This document shows, piece by piece, positions 12,414 through 25,657 of a stretch of DNA of 64,000 bases (position 1 is the stretch's first letter; the number at the start of each line of letters is the position of its first letter). The notes beneath the pieces were generated by a model that saw only the letters and a list, made by a program, of their open reading frames with translations, did not search any database and was not told the DNA's origin. This DNA comes from Magnolia sinica. Taxonomy: Eukaryota; Streptophyta; Magnoliopsida; Magnoliales; Magnoliaceae. The stretch lies in the NCBI RefSeq assembly GCF_029962835.1, contig NC_080582.1, positions 71,234,177-71,298,176 on the forward strand, read 5' to 3'. The position numbers were made by a program, and so were the translations under genes.

Positions 12414-12589
12414 ATTTCCACCATGTCTTTAATTTTCATGCTCCTCTGCTCCAAATTTCATCCTCTATCTATAATTGTTTCCATTATATCTCCACTGTCA
12501 TCGGTTTTCGTGCACACTCTGTTTTCATCAACCCTTTACTAGACCCAAAGAAGTCAAACATAATTTGAACTTCTTTATGGGAACCACAT

Positions 12590-15500
12590 TTGTAAGTATG
12601 TCAGCTAAGTTTATGCTCGTGTAGATCTTCTTAAGAGTAACATCACCTTCCTTAAAAACCTACTAGATAAAATAATAACGAACATCAATATGCTTAGTAC
12701 AAAAATATATAGCAAAGTCTTTACTAGATTGATCGTGCTTTCGCTCTCACAAATTATCGGTACAACTTCCTACTAAAGCCTAAGCTTACTCATCATTCCT
12801 TCTTTGAATGCCTTTATCACCGCCGTATATTCAGCTTCGCTTGTGGAAAGAACCACCACAGACTGAAGGTTCGACATCCAACTGATTACTACACTTATTA
12901 ATACAAACGAGTAACTGAAAGTTGACCCTATATTGTTCACATTTACAGCATAGTTCGAATCCATATATCCTACTAGTTTTCCATCTAGTTTTTCAAATAT
13001 CAAGACATAATCCGCTGTACCCTATATATAACGAAGTACCATTTCACTACCTCCCAATGTTGCTTATCAAAGTTTAATATATATTTGCTCATAACACCCA
13101 CTGCTTGTCAAATATCCAGTCTTGTAAAGATCATGCCATACATCAAATTTCCAACCATGCTCCAGTAAGGCACACGAGACATAAACCGTTTTTTCATCTG
13201 TAGTGTGACACTGCTATGAAGAAAGCTGAAAGTGAGTAGCTCGGAATGTTCTAACTGATTTATCCTAGTCTGTTCCAAACTTAACTAACACTGTCTCAAT
13301 ATATTCTGCCTAAGATAACTGTAATCCTCTCTTTTCTTGATATTTGTTTATATCAATGCCGAGAATCATCTTTGCAACCCCTAGATTTTTTATTTTGAAT
13401 ATCCATGATAACTAAGTTTTCAATATATTAATCTTAGACATGCTATGGCTAGGGATAAATATGTCATCAACATATAATACCCGTGTAATGAATTCTTTAT
13501 CACTCAGTGTATTGAAGTAGACACAATGATCATATTCACTTCTGGTAAACCACTGACTTACCATGTAAATATCAAATCTTTTATACCACTGCGTACAAGA
13601 CTGTTTAAGGCCCTATAACAACATCTTCAACCTGTAAACCTTTTTCTCTGACCCCTGCATCCTAAATCCCTGTAGTTGCTTTATGTAGATCCGCCCTTCC
13701 AATTTTCCGTACAAGAAAGTAATCTTTACATTCAACTATTCCAATTCTAGATTGTATTGGACATCCAGCACGAATACAAATCTGATAGATACCTGCTTGA
13801 CAATAGGCATGAAAATCTTACTGAAGTTTACGCCTTTTTTTTGAGCATATCCTTTCGCAACTAATCTCGCCTTGTACATATTATGTTTCTTCTGATAGAT
13901 CCCCTCATCTTATTTCATCGCCATATACTTCTCAGCATCTATGTCATTTAATGCTTCTTGAAAGGAAGACGGATCCCCCTCATCCGTAATGAAAGTAAAT
14001 ACAACATTTAAATCGTCTCTGTATCTCGCCGGTAATTTTAGATCTCTTGGTAGATCTAATTATGATCATTCGTGTGACCCCGATCATATAACCTGTATTT
14101 CTTCACGCTATCATCATAGCTCACAAAGGTACACTTATTTGCCATTTAATCTAGTTTATATCTCTCAACTGATGGTACATGAGAGTAAGCATTATAACAA
14201 AAAACTTGCAGCCTTGAGTAGTCTACATCATGACCACTCCACACTTCTGTTGAAATTTTACAATTTATGGGTGTAGGTGGAGATCGATTCCCTAACTAGT
14301 AAGCCATATTAATGGTCTCAATTCATAGCTCCTTACCCAATGCAACATTACTTAACATGATTTGGGCTCTCTCTAAGAGAGTCCGATTCATTTATTTTGC
14401 CACACCATTTTACTTTGTGTATACTTTACTGTATTGTGCCTTACAATCCCTTCATCTTTGCAAAATTGATTGAATTTCTTAGAAGTGAATTCTCCACTAT
14501 TGTCTATCCTCAATACTTTTAACTTCTACCCAAACCATCTTTTACCATAGTCTTCTACATCTTGAAAGTAGTGGACATATCATATTTATTTTTTAAAAAT
14601 TAAAGCCACAATTTTTCAAGAAATCATCAATGAATGTTACAAAAAATGTCGATCTTCTCTTAGAAACTACGTGTGACGAGCCCCATACATCCTAAGCACA
14701 TGTCCTTACATGTTTTCCATTCTTAAAAGATAACTGTGATTGTTTATTATATACGGAATGTTCACATATATTAAAATTAATGCTTTTAAATGCAGGAATC
14801 AAACAACGATAAAAAAGTACATTTATACTGCTCTCGCTCATATGGCCTGGGTGCACATGTTACAATCGTGCACTCCATCAGGATACGCTCCATGCCATCA
14901 AATATTTTGATGCGCACTGATCCACACCAACCACCTTATAGGCAACGTCATTTCCATAAATATGTTGCCACCATCGAACTCCCTGTAATTAGTGAACCAA
15001 CTCTGATGAAAGGTCATATGGTATGAAGCCCCCGAATCCAAAATTCAATAGTTACTGAGATAATACCACTGCCACAATCATTCTTTCTCAATTGCTTTAA
15101 ATGAATGGCTGAGATGATAATTTCGACGTCAATGGTATCCCTATCATGGCACATGGTAAACTTGTAAAGTAACTAATTGAACACGCTCATGTGTTCATTA
15201 AGGTTCGACCCTTCTGCCATCTTTAGATTATAAAATTGTTTTTTCAGATACAGACGATTTAAGATAGATTTCTCCATATACAAGTTATCTAACTTCGTCC
15301 AAAGCCTTGCAACGTTCTTTTGATCAAAGACATTATAAAGGAAGTCATTCACCAAACATAATTGGATCTAGATAATCGTACTCTGATCAAGTTCCTCCTA
15401 CTTTTCATCGTTCATAGTCACAAGATGCTTTATTACACAAAGGAGTACGTGTTGCAATCTTTAATTACTGAAATAGAATGCCTCTCATCTTCACCTTTCA

Positions 15501-15600
15501 TAGTTCAAAATTATTTTTCTTTGTGAACTTTTATGTCTTATATTTTATGTTTGATCCATTCATTATCATATTTAATATTCAAACTCAAATCCCAACGTAT
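12590..15600 (-). pseudogene. Copia gag-pol remnants
   Basis: From right to left on the minus strand: a gag (UBN2-type) piece at 15,173-15,355 with DQKNVARLWTKLDNLY; integrase-region traces around 14,300-15,030; reverse-transcriptase traces around 13,050-13,960; and an RNase H piece at 12,773-13,003 with GYMDSNYA and VVLSTSEAEYTAV. The last two are the family's D-S-N/D-Y-A and S-T-x-E-A-E-Y signatures. No frame spans a whole domain. Known Copia polyproteins run near 1,300 residues in one frame; here the longest piece is under 80. Confidence 0.8.
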
Positions 15601-15615
15601 ATCTCTGATATCACT

Positions 15616-16132
15616 TGTTAGAGAACTATAGAAACAAACCCCGAGTTGAATCACACAATGAAAGACAAACGCAAACAAAGCAAGCACAGATACATACAAA
15701 TTTTAGGTGGAAAAACCCTTGTAAGAAAAAACCATGGTATAAAGTGACAACAAAACCACTATAAAAAACGAATTACAAGAGATAAATGAACTTATGCAAG
15801 AACCATTCTTAAAACCTTAACCTCTCTATATAACAAGCCTCTTAATGTCCGTTGTTAATCGGAATCCCACGTTACAACCATATATATAGTGTTACACCTA
15901 GAATAGAAATAAATCTAGATAACTACGAAAAACCACGTGCACCATCGATCAATCAACAATGATCAAGCAATCCTTAGTCGATCGAGGACACCATGTTCGA
16001 ACGATTAAACATGCTCAAAATTGTCCAACGTGCTAACTAGAAAAAATGGAAATTTTCAATAAATCAACCATGGGGGCTTGATCGATTAACGAACCTTGTT
16101 TCAGTATAGATTAAAGGCACATGATTTCAACA
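15616..16132 (-). repeat. 5' LTR of the first Copia (right copy) with adjacent PBS
   Basis: It begins tgttagagaac and ends gatttcaaca, 517 bp. Just outside, + strand ctctgatatcact (15,603-15,615) is the complement of an AGTGATATCAGAG primer-binding site, similar to the tRNA-iMet type TGGTATCAGAG. Confidence 0.82.
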
Positions 16133-16137
16133 GAAGC

Positions 16138-16873
16138 GGCTCCTAATACAATGATGGCTCTCTCACTCACTCTCTCATGATATAATATATATTACCCAAA
16201 CAAAATAGGGTTTATATAAAACTCCATATAAAATTACAAAATTATCCTATGATGATCCAGTGCCATATAACATAATAGTTCCCAATGGAGTAGTACAGTG
16301 ACTAGCACAATTGATTTGGCACTAGATGAGCCATAATGAAAGAAGCAAGGCAATTAGATTGTGCTACTCGCACTTATTTGCTAGGCACATGGCAAATTGT
16401 TCATGTGATGGGCTCCACTTTCTAATAAACTCATGTTGATGGACCAACTCTTTAACTTGAAATAAAAAAATTAAAAAAAAAACTTTTTAATTACTAATTT
16501 AGGAATTTGATATTTTCACCCATTAAAAAGTTGTTATTCCAACCCTTTATCGGTAATTTGGTCACTATAGAAATTGTTTAAAGACCTCACATACACGGGT
16601 TAAAATAGGTCAAGTTTGGTCTTGGCCAAGTTTGATACATTAAGGCTCAAGGCCCAGCGTAGCTGGAGCATGAAATACCCAAACAAGGCCCAAGCTTAAG
16701 CCTGAAAAAAATGGTTAACTCGAAGCCACACGACCCCAAAATTAATCAAATCCCTATTTTCCATTTTCCATGTGGTTTTACCTAATTCATCTATTAATCA
16801 AGTGCATAGTCTAAAAACTTGAAAGCTCAACTTGACTCGATATCTAGCTGGGTCAAGTTGACTTAAAGATGAA
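16138..16873. other. Non-coding spacer between the two Copia elements
   Basis: AT-rich. A 'ggtcaagtttggtcttggccaag' array at 16,600-16,700 resembles the subterminal arrays elsewhere. No gene was seen. Confidence 0.4.
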
Positions 16874-16878
16874 ACTCT

Positions 16879-17289
16879 TGTTGGTTGTATAAGCCAAAAT
16901 TTTTCTTTGCTTCAAGATAACAGATTTTTCTTAACTTTACAAAGCCTTCGCACAACTCAGAAAAATCTGATTTTGTAGGAAGGAAGAGAGAAGAAAAATA
17001 GAAATTTTATTTTCTTAAAGTATTTTGCTACTGCTGCACTGTTGCAAACTCATTTCTTTACTTGCCGTTTTTTTCTTACTATAACCAGATATACAATATG
17101 CCTTTTATAGGCATTTGCATTAACTGTGAAATGACTACTATACCCCTACTAGGAGCTTCCAATATTTAATGTTTCAAAAAATCTACACTGCCTTTGCATT
17201 TTTCCAAAACACCACCATGAGAACTGTTATTGTGTATTAGAAGATGAGCAGTCACCTGAAAAATGGGTTTTGGGTTTGCAACTCCAACA
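16879..17289 (-). repeat. 3' LTR of the second Copia, with polypurine tract next to it
   Basis: tgttggttgtataagcc ... gcaactccaaca. The next bases ctccccttcaaacc (17,290-17,303) are the complement of a polypurine tract (ggtttgaaggggag) directly preceding the LTR on the minus strand. It differs from the right LTR at a substantial number of positions, so the insertion is not recent. Confidence 0.92.
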
Positions 17290-17296
17290 CTCCCCT

Positions 17297-19929
17297 TCAA
17301 ACCAAAACAGGTTTCATTCGAAGCATCGATCTAAGTTTCTTAAATGTATCAATCGGCAATGCTTTGGAGAAGATGTCTGCCACTTGTTCAGTGGTATGAC
17401 AGTACTCTAGCTTCACTGATTTATGCTTCACTTGATCTCTCAAGAAATGATACCTTATATTAATGTGCTTACTCCTTCCATGTTTGACTAGATTTTTAGC
17501 AAGCTCAATTGTCGACTTGTTGTTCACATATATGATAGTGCATTCATCTTGCGAATGCTCTAGCTCCTTTAACATATTCCTTAACCATATTGCCTCACAT
17601 ACAGTAGACAAAGCTGCTACATACTCAGCTTCACATGTGGATAGTACTACTGTACTCTGCTTCTTTGAGTTCCATGTGAATGCTATCGATCCAAGATAAA
17701 AAGCATAGCTTGTAGTACTCTTTCTTTCATCTTGGTCACCACCCCAATTACTATCAGAGTATCCATACAGAATCACCTCATCATCGTATGGATAAAAGAG
17801 ACCAAGTTCAATAATCCCTTTGATATACCTTAGAATTCTTTTCATAGCTAGCTAGTATGACTCTTTTGGTGCTTCCATATATCGGCTTAAAAGCCCAACA
17901 CTATAGACTATATCTGTCCTAGTGATTGTGAGGTACCTTAAGCTTCCAATTAGGCTCTTGAATAAAGATGAGTCAACATTTCTTCCTTCGCCATCTTTTG
18001 TGAGTTTTAGGCCTGTTGTAACAGGTGTATTCAAGGCTTTCCAGTCGATCATCCGAAACTTCTCAAAAAGTTCTTTTGCGTATTGTTTCTGTGACATATA
18101 GATGCCACCAACTTATTATTTCACTTTGATGCCCAAGAAGAAGAACATCAATCCACCGTCACTCATCTCAAAATAATTGAACATAGCCTACTTGAATTCT
18201 TCAAACATTGCTTGATTGTTTCCAGTGAACAGCAGATCATCAACATATAAATAAGCTATAAGCGTATCGCCATGTGCATTCTTCTTTATGTAGACAGTAT
18301 ACTCATACGGACTTTTGATGAAACTATTCTCTTGAAGATAACTGTCGATCTGTGCATCCCAAACATGAGGAGATTGTTTCAACCCATATAGGGCTTTCTT
18401 CAATCGATACACCTCGCGTTCCTCCCCTTGCATGACAAAGCCTTCAGGATGGTCAACATAGACTTCTTATTCGAGTATTCCATTTAAGAATGCGGATTTC
18501 ACATCCAGTTGGTAGATCATCCAACTGTGATGAGCTACAAGGGAGATAATTATCCTCACAGTGTCAAGGAGAGCAATTGGGGTGAAAACTTCTTCATAGT
18601 CTACCCCGTATTTCTGTTTATAACCTTTTGCTATGAGCCTTACCTTATATCGTTCAATCTTACCATCGACATTCTGCTTGATTTTATACACCCATTTGAG
18701 ACCAATTGTCTTCTGGCCTTTAGGGAGTGAGATTAGCTCCCATGTGTGATTATTCTTCATGTCATGGATCTCTTCTTATATAGCCTTTCTCCAACATTCT
18801 TCATTCACTGCCTCTTTGAATGTGAGAGGCTCATGGTCTGCATACAGGCAGAACAAATTCACTTCTTTTGTTTCTACGTAGATCTCGTTGAGGCTTCTCA
18901 TTTTGATGGAAGCCAATGGTAAAGGAGAATTAAATGAAGATGTGCTAGCTGAATTCTAATTTGATGAAGTACGTCTAGGGAAAATGGAACGTATTCCTGG
19001 ACTTCTGCAATCTGAAGGGGGTGATGTGGGTGTCTGCTCTTGATTTACATGCCTCTCTTTTTCATATTCTTCGATCTCGACTTGATTTTCTTTGGCCAAA
19101 TCTTCTTGGTTCCACTTCCAGGCTTCTTCTTTACAGAATACTGCATCTCTACTTACCACTACCTTATTAGTTAGTGGGTTGTAGAGCTTGTATACCTTTG
19201 ATTCTTTGTTGTAGTCGATGAAGATACACTTCTCACCACGATCATTAAGTTTTGTTCCTTCTTGCTTCTGTAACTTGAGCATAGGAAATATACCCAAAGA
19301 TTTTAAGGTGTGCCACGCTCGGCTTGTAGTCGCTCCATGCCTCCTGTGGTGTCATGCATGAAATTGACGCTCTTAGTGGGACACCGATTAAGCAGATATG
19401 CAATACATGCAACTGCCACTCCCTAGAAGCTTTTTAGTAGGCCTTTCTCCTTCAACATGGTCCTCGTTATGTCAAAGATGGTGCAGTTCTTCCGTTCCAT
19501 AATTCCATTATGTTGTGGCGTGTAAGTTGTAGTGTGTTGTTGCTTAATGCCATGTTTGCTGCAATAGTCTCCAGAAACATTTGAGGTCTACTCCCCACCT
19601 CTATCAGATCTGAGAACTTTAATTTTTAAGCCACTTTCGGTTTCAACACGAGCTTTGAAATTCTTAAAGATAGTAAAAGCATCAAATTTTTCTTTAATAC
19701 AGTACACCAATAGTTTTCTGCTATAATCATCAATGAAGGTAATAAAATATTTATTACCTCCAATAGAGGGTGTTTCAAATGGTCCACAGATGTCTGTGTG
19801 AATCAACTGCAATGGCTCCTTTGCTCTTCGGGATACTCCAACTGGGAATGAGTTCCTTTGCTGCTTGCCAAGTGTGCACACCTCACACGCATGTTCTGGA
19901 GCTTTAATAGCAAGTAAGCCATGCACCAT
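17297..19929 (-). pseudogene. Copia integrase, reverse transcriptase and RNase H, broken
   Basis: Read on the minus strand: integrase core at 19,929-19,588 (HTDICGPFETPSIGG, then FIDDYSRKLLVY, ending SDRGGE); post-integrase region at 19,297-18,956; reverse transcriptase at 18,760-17,852 with WVYKIKQNVDGKIERYK, QLDVKSAFLNG, LKKALYGLKQ and the catalytic YVDDLLF at about 18,255-18,235; RNase H at 17,845-17,297 with SDSNWGGD, STCEAEYVA and VKHGRSKHI. All pieces from 19,297 downward share one frame and are separated only by point stops. One frameshift lies between 19,297 and 19,588. This is a single pol polyprotein that decayed by substitution. Confidence 0.92.
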
Positions 19930-20164
19930 GCTTGATAAGGACAGGAGCTTAAGGCCGTTAACGTTCAGATGGCCAAAGCGAAGATGCCACTTCTATGATT
20001 CATTATTGGCACGTCCATAAAGACACTTCTTGAGCCTTGTGTTTATATGGAGTGGGAACATTTGATTTTTCACCATTTGGACCCGTGCCACATGTCTACT
20101 ACATGCATCTTTTAATGACATAACTGAGTTCTCCATATGTATTACATTACCCCTTTTCAAGTAG

Positions 20165-20425
20165 TTAGCCAATGCTGAGAATGTTACTTTTCATGTTGGG
20201 TATGTAATATACATTATAGATGAATTGTGGCTCACCATTTTTCTGATAAATTTTGATTTTACCTTTACCTTTTACTGGAGTTTTTAATGAGTCTTTGAAC
20301 ATTATATCGCCATGAACTCCTTCTGTGAGTTCCATAAAGAGTTTTTTATCGCCACACATGTGATTTCTTGTACCCATGTCAAGATACCACACATCTAACT
20401 GATTACAGTGTAACACCCGGCTCAA
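20165..20425 (-). pseudogene. Copia aspartic protease region, cut by an LTR insertion
   Basis: It contains WYLDMGTRNHMCGDKKLF, where the family reads W-x-L-D-S-G-A-S-x-H-M. The active-site D is kept but S-G-A became M-G-T, so activity would be doubtful. The frame runs into the foreign TGTAACACCC sequence at 20,409, and its first residues come from that insertion. The expected zinc-knuckle upstream is absent. Confidence 0.85.
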
Positions 20426-23408
20426 ACCTAGAACAATGTCCTGAGGCGCTCACTTGCGAACGGACACAGGACTGTACATTTCAGTCGCACGTGTGGGTTT
20501 AGTACCCGTAAGTTAATCATGATTAAGCCATTAACGCGATTAAGTCAAATTATGTTCGGGCTGGACATGGATCGTAGAGCCAGACAGTCGGTCTACACTT
20601 GATGACTGTCCGTACGAGCCGCATACCACCCGATGAAGGACAAAAAATTCTGAAATTCTGAGAAGTTATTGGCCTCACTAGGCTTGTGGTCCATCGCGGA
20701 CCAAAAATAGATAAATAATACAGTCCAGCTGGCACTTGAGCAACTTGAGTCGCCAGAACTAAAGAAGGAAAACCTTAAAATTTAAATCAATTGGCCCTGT
20801 TTCTTGGATCAAATAATTTGGGCATTCCAGCCGTCGGATCTCTTCTAAATTTACACCGAAGGCTAGAAATATTTCACTGCCCTCGCCCCCAAATTCTGAC
20901 CATTGACCGAAGGTCGATAACCGTTGATCACAAATCGAGCCGCTGCAGCAAAACCCCCCATCCGTTTGTAGTCAAATTTTACTTGGCCATTCATCAAACT
21001 AGGAGACACCTTATCCATGAATTGGATGGGCCAGGGGCCTGAGTGGCCCCAATAGCCAGAAAATGGACCCACAGGGCTATTGGAGGGATTTCACCTAACG
21101 GTAGGGTCAACTGAAATAAAAATCTGGATATAAATGTCCAGCCCAGTGAGAGAGAGAGAGAGAGAGAGTGAGAGAGAGAGCAAGGGTGATTTGGGGTGTG
21201 AATTTGGCTGTGGTGCTTGGGATTTGGGAATGTCCGCACTTGCACCTCCCAATCACCGGAAAACGCCGACCCAAATCGTCGTTGGAGCGAAATCCCGCCC
21301 GATCTAAGGTAAGGTTGAGCCCCAAAGCACTTCTCCCTAATCTCTAGCTGCATATATGTCACTGACTGTCACTCTATGCAATGCATGGCCCCGGCACGTC
21401 GAGTTTGCGGACCCGGTGACGCTAGGATGATCTCAACAACTTCCGGTCAACAATAGATGCGGACCATTACCTTTAGATGGCCAATTATCCTGCCTAGCGT
21501 AGGTTTAGTAAATGTGTGTGGTGCATTCCCATTGCATGTTGCTGAAATTTCTTGGATTGCATAAATGGGTCCATAGGCTAGGGATTTTCCAAATTCATGG
21601 GAAGGGGGTTTGAACCCCTAATACTCCTAATGTTTAAATTGTTGATTGCATGATTTTGTAGGGCATAGACATTTAATCATCCCCAAATGTTGCTGATTGT
21701 TGGTTGAATTACTGTTACATGTCAAATATGTAATGAGTGAAGGCATGCAATGTTGTCAATTTGCTGGTTTGTTGAATTACTTGCATTGATTCTCAATATA
21801 TAACTGAATTACGTGATCCATATTGACCCATAAATGACCGAAATATTGTGCATTGGTGTTTGACTATCCTTATGGTTGTTTACGTTGGAACATGTTGAAT
21901 AAGATTCGTATGGTCCAGCAGAATTTGGTGTATTGTTATCCATGTATTTAAATTACTAATTTATGCTTGTTTTGTATGACTTATTCCTGAAATTAATGAT
22001 ATGTGTTGTTTACTAGTGCACAGACCCTTATGGATTGGCCGATTAACTGAATCACTTCGGTGACTTTTGTTGGACCTGCCCACGAGTAATCTGGCCCGAT
22101 CAGTTACGCTGTGAATCGGTGGCCGTAGTTAGACTACACGAGACACCGTTCTCAGGCCGTTCAGTTTATGGTGCGACTTATGAGGGTATATTGACTCACC
22201 ATCAGCCATCCCTGTGTGTTAACCATGATTGCACACTCATGTAGGAACCCGAAATACCCTGAGACCTTTGCGCCCCCTGTTAACTATGATATTCAGCCTA
22301 TAAGAGTCATGAGCTGGAGATTGTAGTATGAGACACTATGCCCGTGCTGTCGGCCTATGCTAGGGTGACGAGCCTCTCCTTAGTTATCAATGAGCACTAA
22401 GACTCGTGAGTCGAGGACGGTAGTATGGGTCACTGTGCCCGTGTTGTCGGCCTATGCTGGGGTGATGACCTCCCCATAGTGACCACAAGCTAAACTTGAA
22501 AGTCCTAATTGACTTCGTATAAGCTTAAGAGCTATGAGATTATCGAACCCACGAGGGCTAAGGATCGCGAGAGCCAATTGGCCACGGCCCTGAGCCGCGT
22601 GATCAGGTTAGGTCAATGTTTTACTAAAGGTATTACGGTTTCCTCAACCTGCTAGATGAATGAACCTAATTAATCAACTCAGCTAACATGATCCATAATA
22701 TTACATTGCTTACTTTGGCGATTAGGGAGTCGAGGTCGCACTGAGGGAGTGTTGGTCATTCGTGATCGTTAAATGTTGTTGCTCGAGGGAGTGTTTGTGG
22801 AAAGAGGCATACATCATATAATGAACCCTGCATTTTATTAACAAGAGTATTTAGAAATCTGTGATGTATGTTATTTGCTAAATCTATTCTATGCATGATT
22901 ATTTGTGCTATCTATTGCTAAGGGTACCATTGAGTTGATCACTCACTCCCGCTTTGAGACGGTGTTCTAAAACACCAACCAGACTCCGATATAGATGCAG
23001 GAACCTTGGAGCGAGATACATTGGACGATGTCGGTGTGGATGATGATGAGGAATTAGTGTACTTCCAGACGTTTGGTGGACTTTACTAACGCGATGGATG
23101 ATCTCGAGCCTGGGCTAGGGCCCAACTTTCTTTAGGAGAGGCGAGAGGATGGGACTAGGTCCCTAATGAATATTTGTTTCTTGGGATTATAAGGTTTTTA
23201 TGTTCGTTCATAACTTTATTAGTAGCACTTGGAATGTGGATGGTTTATATTTAAGTTTCCGATGATTAGTTACCTTATATTGATTTAATCTTTCTTCGAC
23301 TTCCTGATATCCACATTTACATGCATATAAGACCCGTTAGGGTACAAGTGGCACTCAGAAATTCGAGAGCCGAGTTCTTACTTGGCCCTTGGATTTCTAG
23401 GCGTTACA
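20409..23408 (+). mobile_element. ~3.0 kb Ty3/gypsy-type LTR nested in the Copia
   Basis: It starts TGTAACACCCGG and ends ggcgttaca (23,400-23,408), terminal inverted TGTAAC/GTTACA. It has no coding potential. A (GA)n run lies at 21,149-21,180. It is followed directly by aacttagtatcagtgc (23,409-23,424), a decayed tRNA-Met-type PBS, so it is a 5' LTR plus leader rather than a solo LTR; the rest of that element is gone. It sits exactly between the Copia protease and gag remnants. Confidence 0.78.
22323..22486. repeat. 97-bp tandem duplication inside the nested LTR
   Basis: Two units begin gtagtatg at 22,323 and 22,420 and share 'cac(t)atgcccgtg.tgtcggcctatgct.gggtga'. The second unit is partial. 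Confidence 0.8.
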
Positions 23409-23639
23409 AACTTAGTATCAGTGCAATAGTTTGGATTAAATTGGGCCTAAGGTGATGGATCTATCACGACGCACTTTGACTTAGGAAGGGAGCAATTAAA
23501 CTTAGAGATGACATTAGAATCCTAAGGGTTCATAGACTGGCGAGATCGAGCCCTATAGGCTGCTCAAGGACTTGCAATTAGGGAACCTAGATCAAGTGAA
23601 GTGACCTAAGTCACCTCTGACCAAAAATAATGAACTAAG

Positions 23640-24136
23640 TCGACTCGACTTTAGTACATTAGGACACCTCTTTGTTCATTTAGAGTTAGCTTAGACTCTA
23701 AGGCATGTTCAAGCATCATTCCTGCATTCATTGGTCATGCACTTACAACGATCCCATCAACTCCTCGATAGACAATTTTTTCAAGTCTTTAGATTCTTCA
23801 ATCACTACAACCACGTGCTTAAACTTGGTTGTGAGAGATCGCAATGCCATTTTCATGACATGTATGTCTTCAACTTTTTCACCATTACTTTTTAAATTGT
23901 TAATAATAACAAGTAGTGTGAGAAGTAGTCAAAAATACTTTCACCTTCCTTCATGTGCACCGCTTCGAACTCGGCTCTAGGAGATTATAAGCGAACCCGC
24001 TTCACTCGATCAACACCTTTGAAGATGGTGCTAAGGATATCCCAAGCTTGCTTGCTTGATGTTGCTTCGGCAATCTTCTCATAGGTTGATTCATCCAACC
24101 CTTGATAGATAAGGAACAAAGCTTTGTTTTCGCATT
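23640..24136 (-). pseudogene. Copia gag remnant
   Basis: Translation of the minus strand gives, in shifting frames, [39 protein letters not shown] and MKMALRSLTTKFKHVVVVIE. These are typical UBN2/gag motifs of Copia elements. There are several frameshifts and stops. The N-terminus is cut at 24,137 by a foreign LTR piece, and the C-terminal CCHC knuckle is missing. Confidence 0.8.
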
Positions 24137-24449
24137 ACTCTGATACTGCATACTTGGCACTCGCCTTGCACACACACTTACACCACCCTCTAAGCTTTTA
24201 TAAGCTTATGCACGACCGTTACGTGCAAGTGACGTTGGATCGCAGCAGCGCTGAGGCAGGAGCGCGCATCAAATTATTTTGAAACCTTTTGATCACCTTG
24301 TATTTCCCTTTCCACATTGTACTTAAAGTTTTTGATATAGTGGATATGTGGTAATGTTGTTTTGTGACTTGGTTATGCTTATGATTATGCTCCATTATAA
24401 CAAAAATTTTATACTGAAAATCCTCCTTGTAGGATCCCAGGATCGGAAT
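24137..24449 (+). mobile_element. 3' fragment of the same LTR family as 45,770-49,679
   Basis: The stretch from cgcattactctga to aggatcggaa aligns with about 49,219-49,567 in the solo LTR. Shared phrases include 'acaccaccctctaagctt', 'ataagcttatgcacga' and 'aaatcctccttgta'. It carries neither end of the LTR. Confidence 0.8.
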
Positions 24450-25657
24450 CACGCATTGCCATTGAAATTCAAAAAGAAAGGGAGGTAGAGAGTTTGAAAC
24501 TCACCGGAGATGGCGATACAGATTGGAAAAGGGGCGAACGTGGAAACGAAAATCAAGGAGGAAGAATGAAAATGGCGAAGGGCGGGAGAATTGTGAAAAC
24601 GAAAACGGGAAGAAGAGAAAATGCATAAAAATGAGGAAGGGGCATCCCGCTCCTCCTTATATAGGCCGGCCACGTGGTAAGGGCATTTAAGGAGGAGTCG
24701 TATAGATGGTCGTTTCGACTCCCTCACCCGACACATGGCGCACGTGTTCACACCCCGTCGCCTTTGCCACGCATCCAAAGCTCATTAGCCGATGAAGCAA
24801 TTTGACGGGGACCTCAACCAACGAATCAACACATGTTCAGGACGACATACGAACATTAAATGTCCCATAATAATATCGGTCTCCGGTCCAATCCAACCCA
24901 AAACTCTACTCGTTAGCATCAACACGACGACGTAATGAGTAAGGGGGCTTACTGTTGGGGAGAAATATAATAAGTCTGGAGACCCGGTTATAGAATGGAC
25001 TAACTCTACTGACAAGGCCCAGGATTCCGAGGAAATAAGCCTGACCGAGTGAGGAGAACTGAATGCCTAAAGGAGAGACTTAGCTCGGATTATAGGAAAT
25101 AGAAATCCCAACCAAGGCTTATAAAGTTATGAGCCAAAGGCAAATTACATAAGATGCATGAAGTTGACTCGGACGACGAGGCAATAACATCTAAAAAGGC
25201 CGATTAAGGCCTAAAGTTTAAAAGCCACTTGACCGACTATAAAACCGATCCAGTAGGGTCGGTTATAAGGCCGGCTATCGGAGTAAGAGAGGATGTCGAT
25301 TACAGATCAACTCCATCTTTCGCGACAGATGACAAACAACTTGATCTATAAAGTCGGCCCAGACTAGCTCGTTATTAGAGTCGGTCAGAACAAGGCCGAG
25401 CAAGGAAAAGACGGTGTGAATGAAAACATTGTCCCGAAAATCTCATAAAAGGATCCCCAATCCCGAGGATCTCGGGATCGGATGGAGACCCAAAACGGAT
25501 TGAAATCAAATCTCCAAGATATCAGGAAGATAATCCCTATACGATGGGACCCTCCCATTCCTATAAATACAGGAAAGATCCACAATTGAAAGGTACGCAG
25601 AAAACTCCTCTAAAAACCCTTCTTATACAGTCCTGTCACTGACTTTGGCATCGGAGG
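24450..25657 (+). mobile_element. 3' end of a Ty3/gypsy (Tat-like) element: 3' UTR, PPT and partial LTR
   Basis: A polypurine stretch gtaagggggcttac (24,939-24,952) is followed by an LTR start TGTTGGGGAG at 24,953. A CTATAAATAC TATA box at 25,561-25,570 lies in a sensible place for the LTR promoter. 'gactttggcatcggaggg' (25,641-25,658) resembles the conserved downstream part of Tat-type LTRs. The LTR is cut off there by the 189-bp repeat. No coding region is retained. Confidence 0.6.
25561..25570 (+). promoter_or_regulatory. TATA box of the Tat-like LTR
   Basis: CTATAAATAC, about 610 bp into the LTR and about 80 bp before its truncation. Confidence 0.5.

Larger units (their letters stand above)
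11829..16132 (-). mobile_element. Decayed Ty1/Copia retrotransposon with both LTRs
   Basis: Two LTRs bound a 3.2 kb interior, and the 5-bp direct repeat gaagc flanks the element (11,824-11,828 and 16,133-16,137). The minus-strand order of remnants (gag near the right LTR, RNase H near the left) and the tRNA-Met-like PBS beside the right LTR fix the orientation. The interior carries many stops and frameshifts, so it is not autonomous. Confidence 0.88.

Noticed and set aside
24449-24778. 109-codon minus-strand frame
   Set aside because: Sits in the 3' UTR of the Tat-like element just before its PPT, on the opposite strand; no domain.
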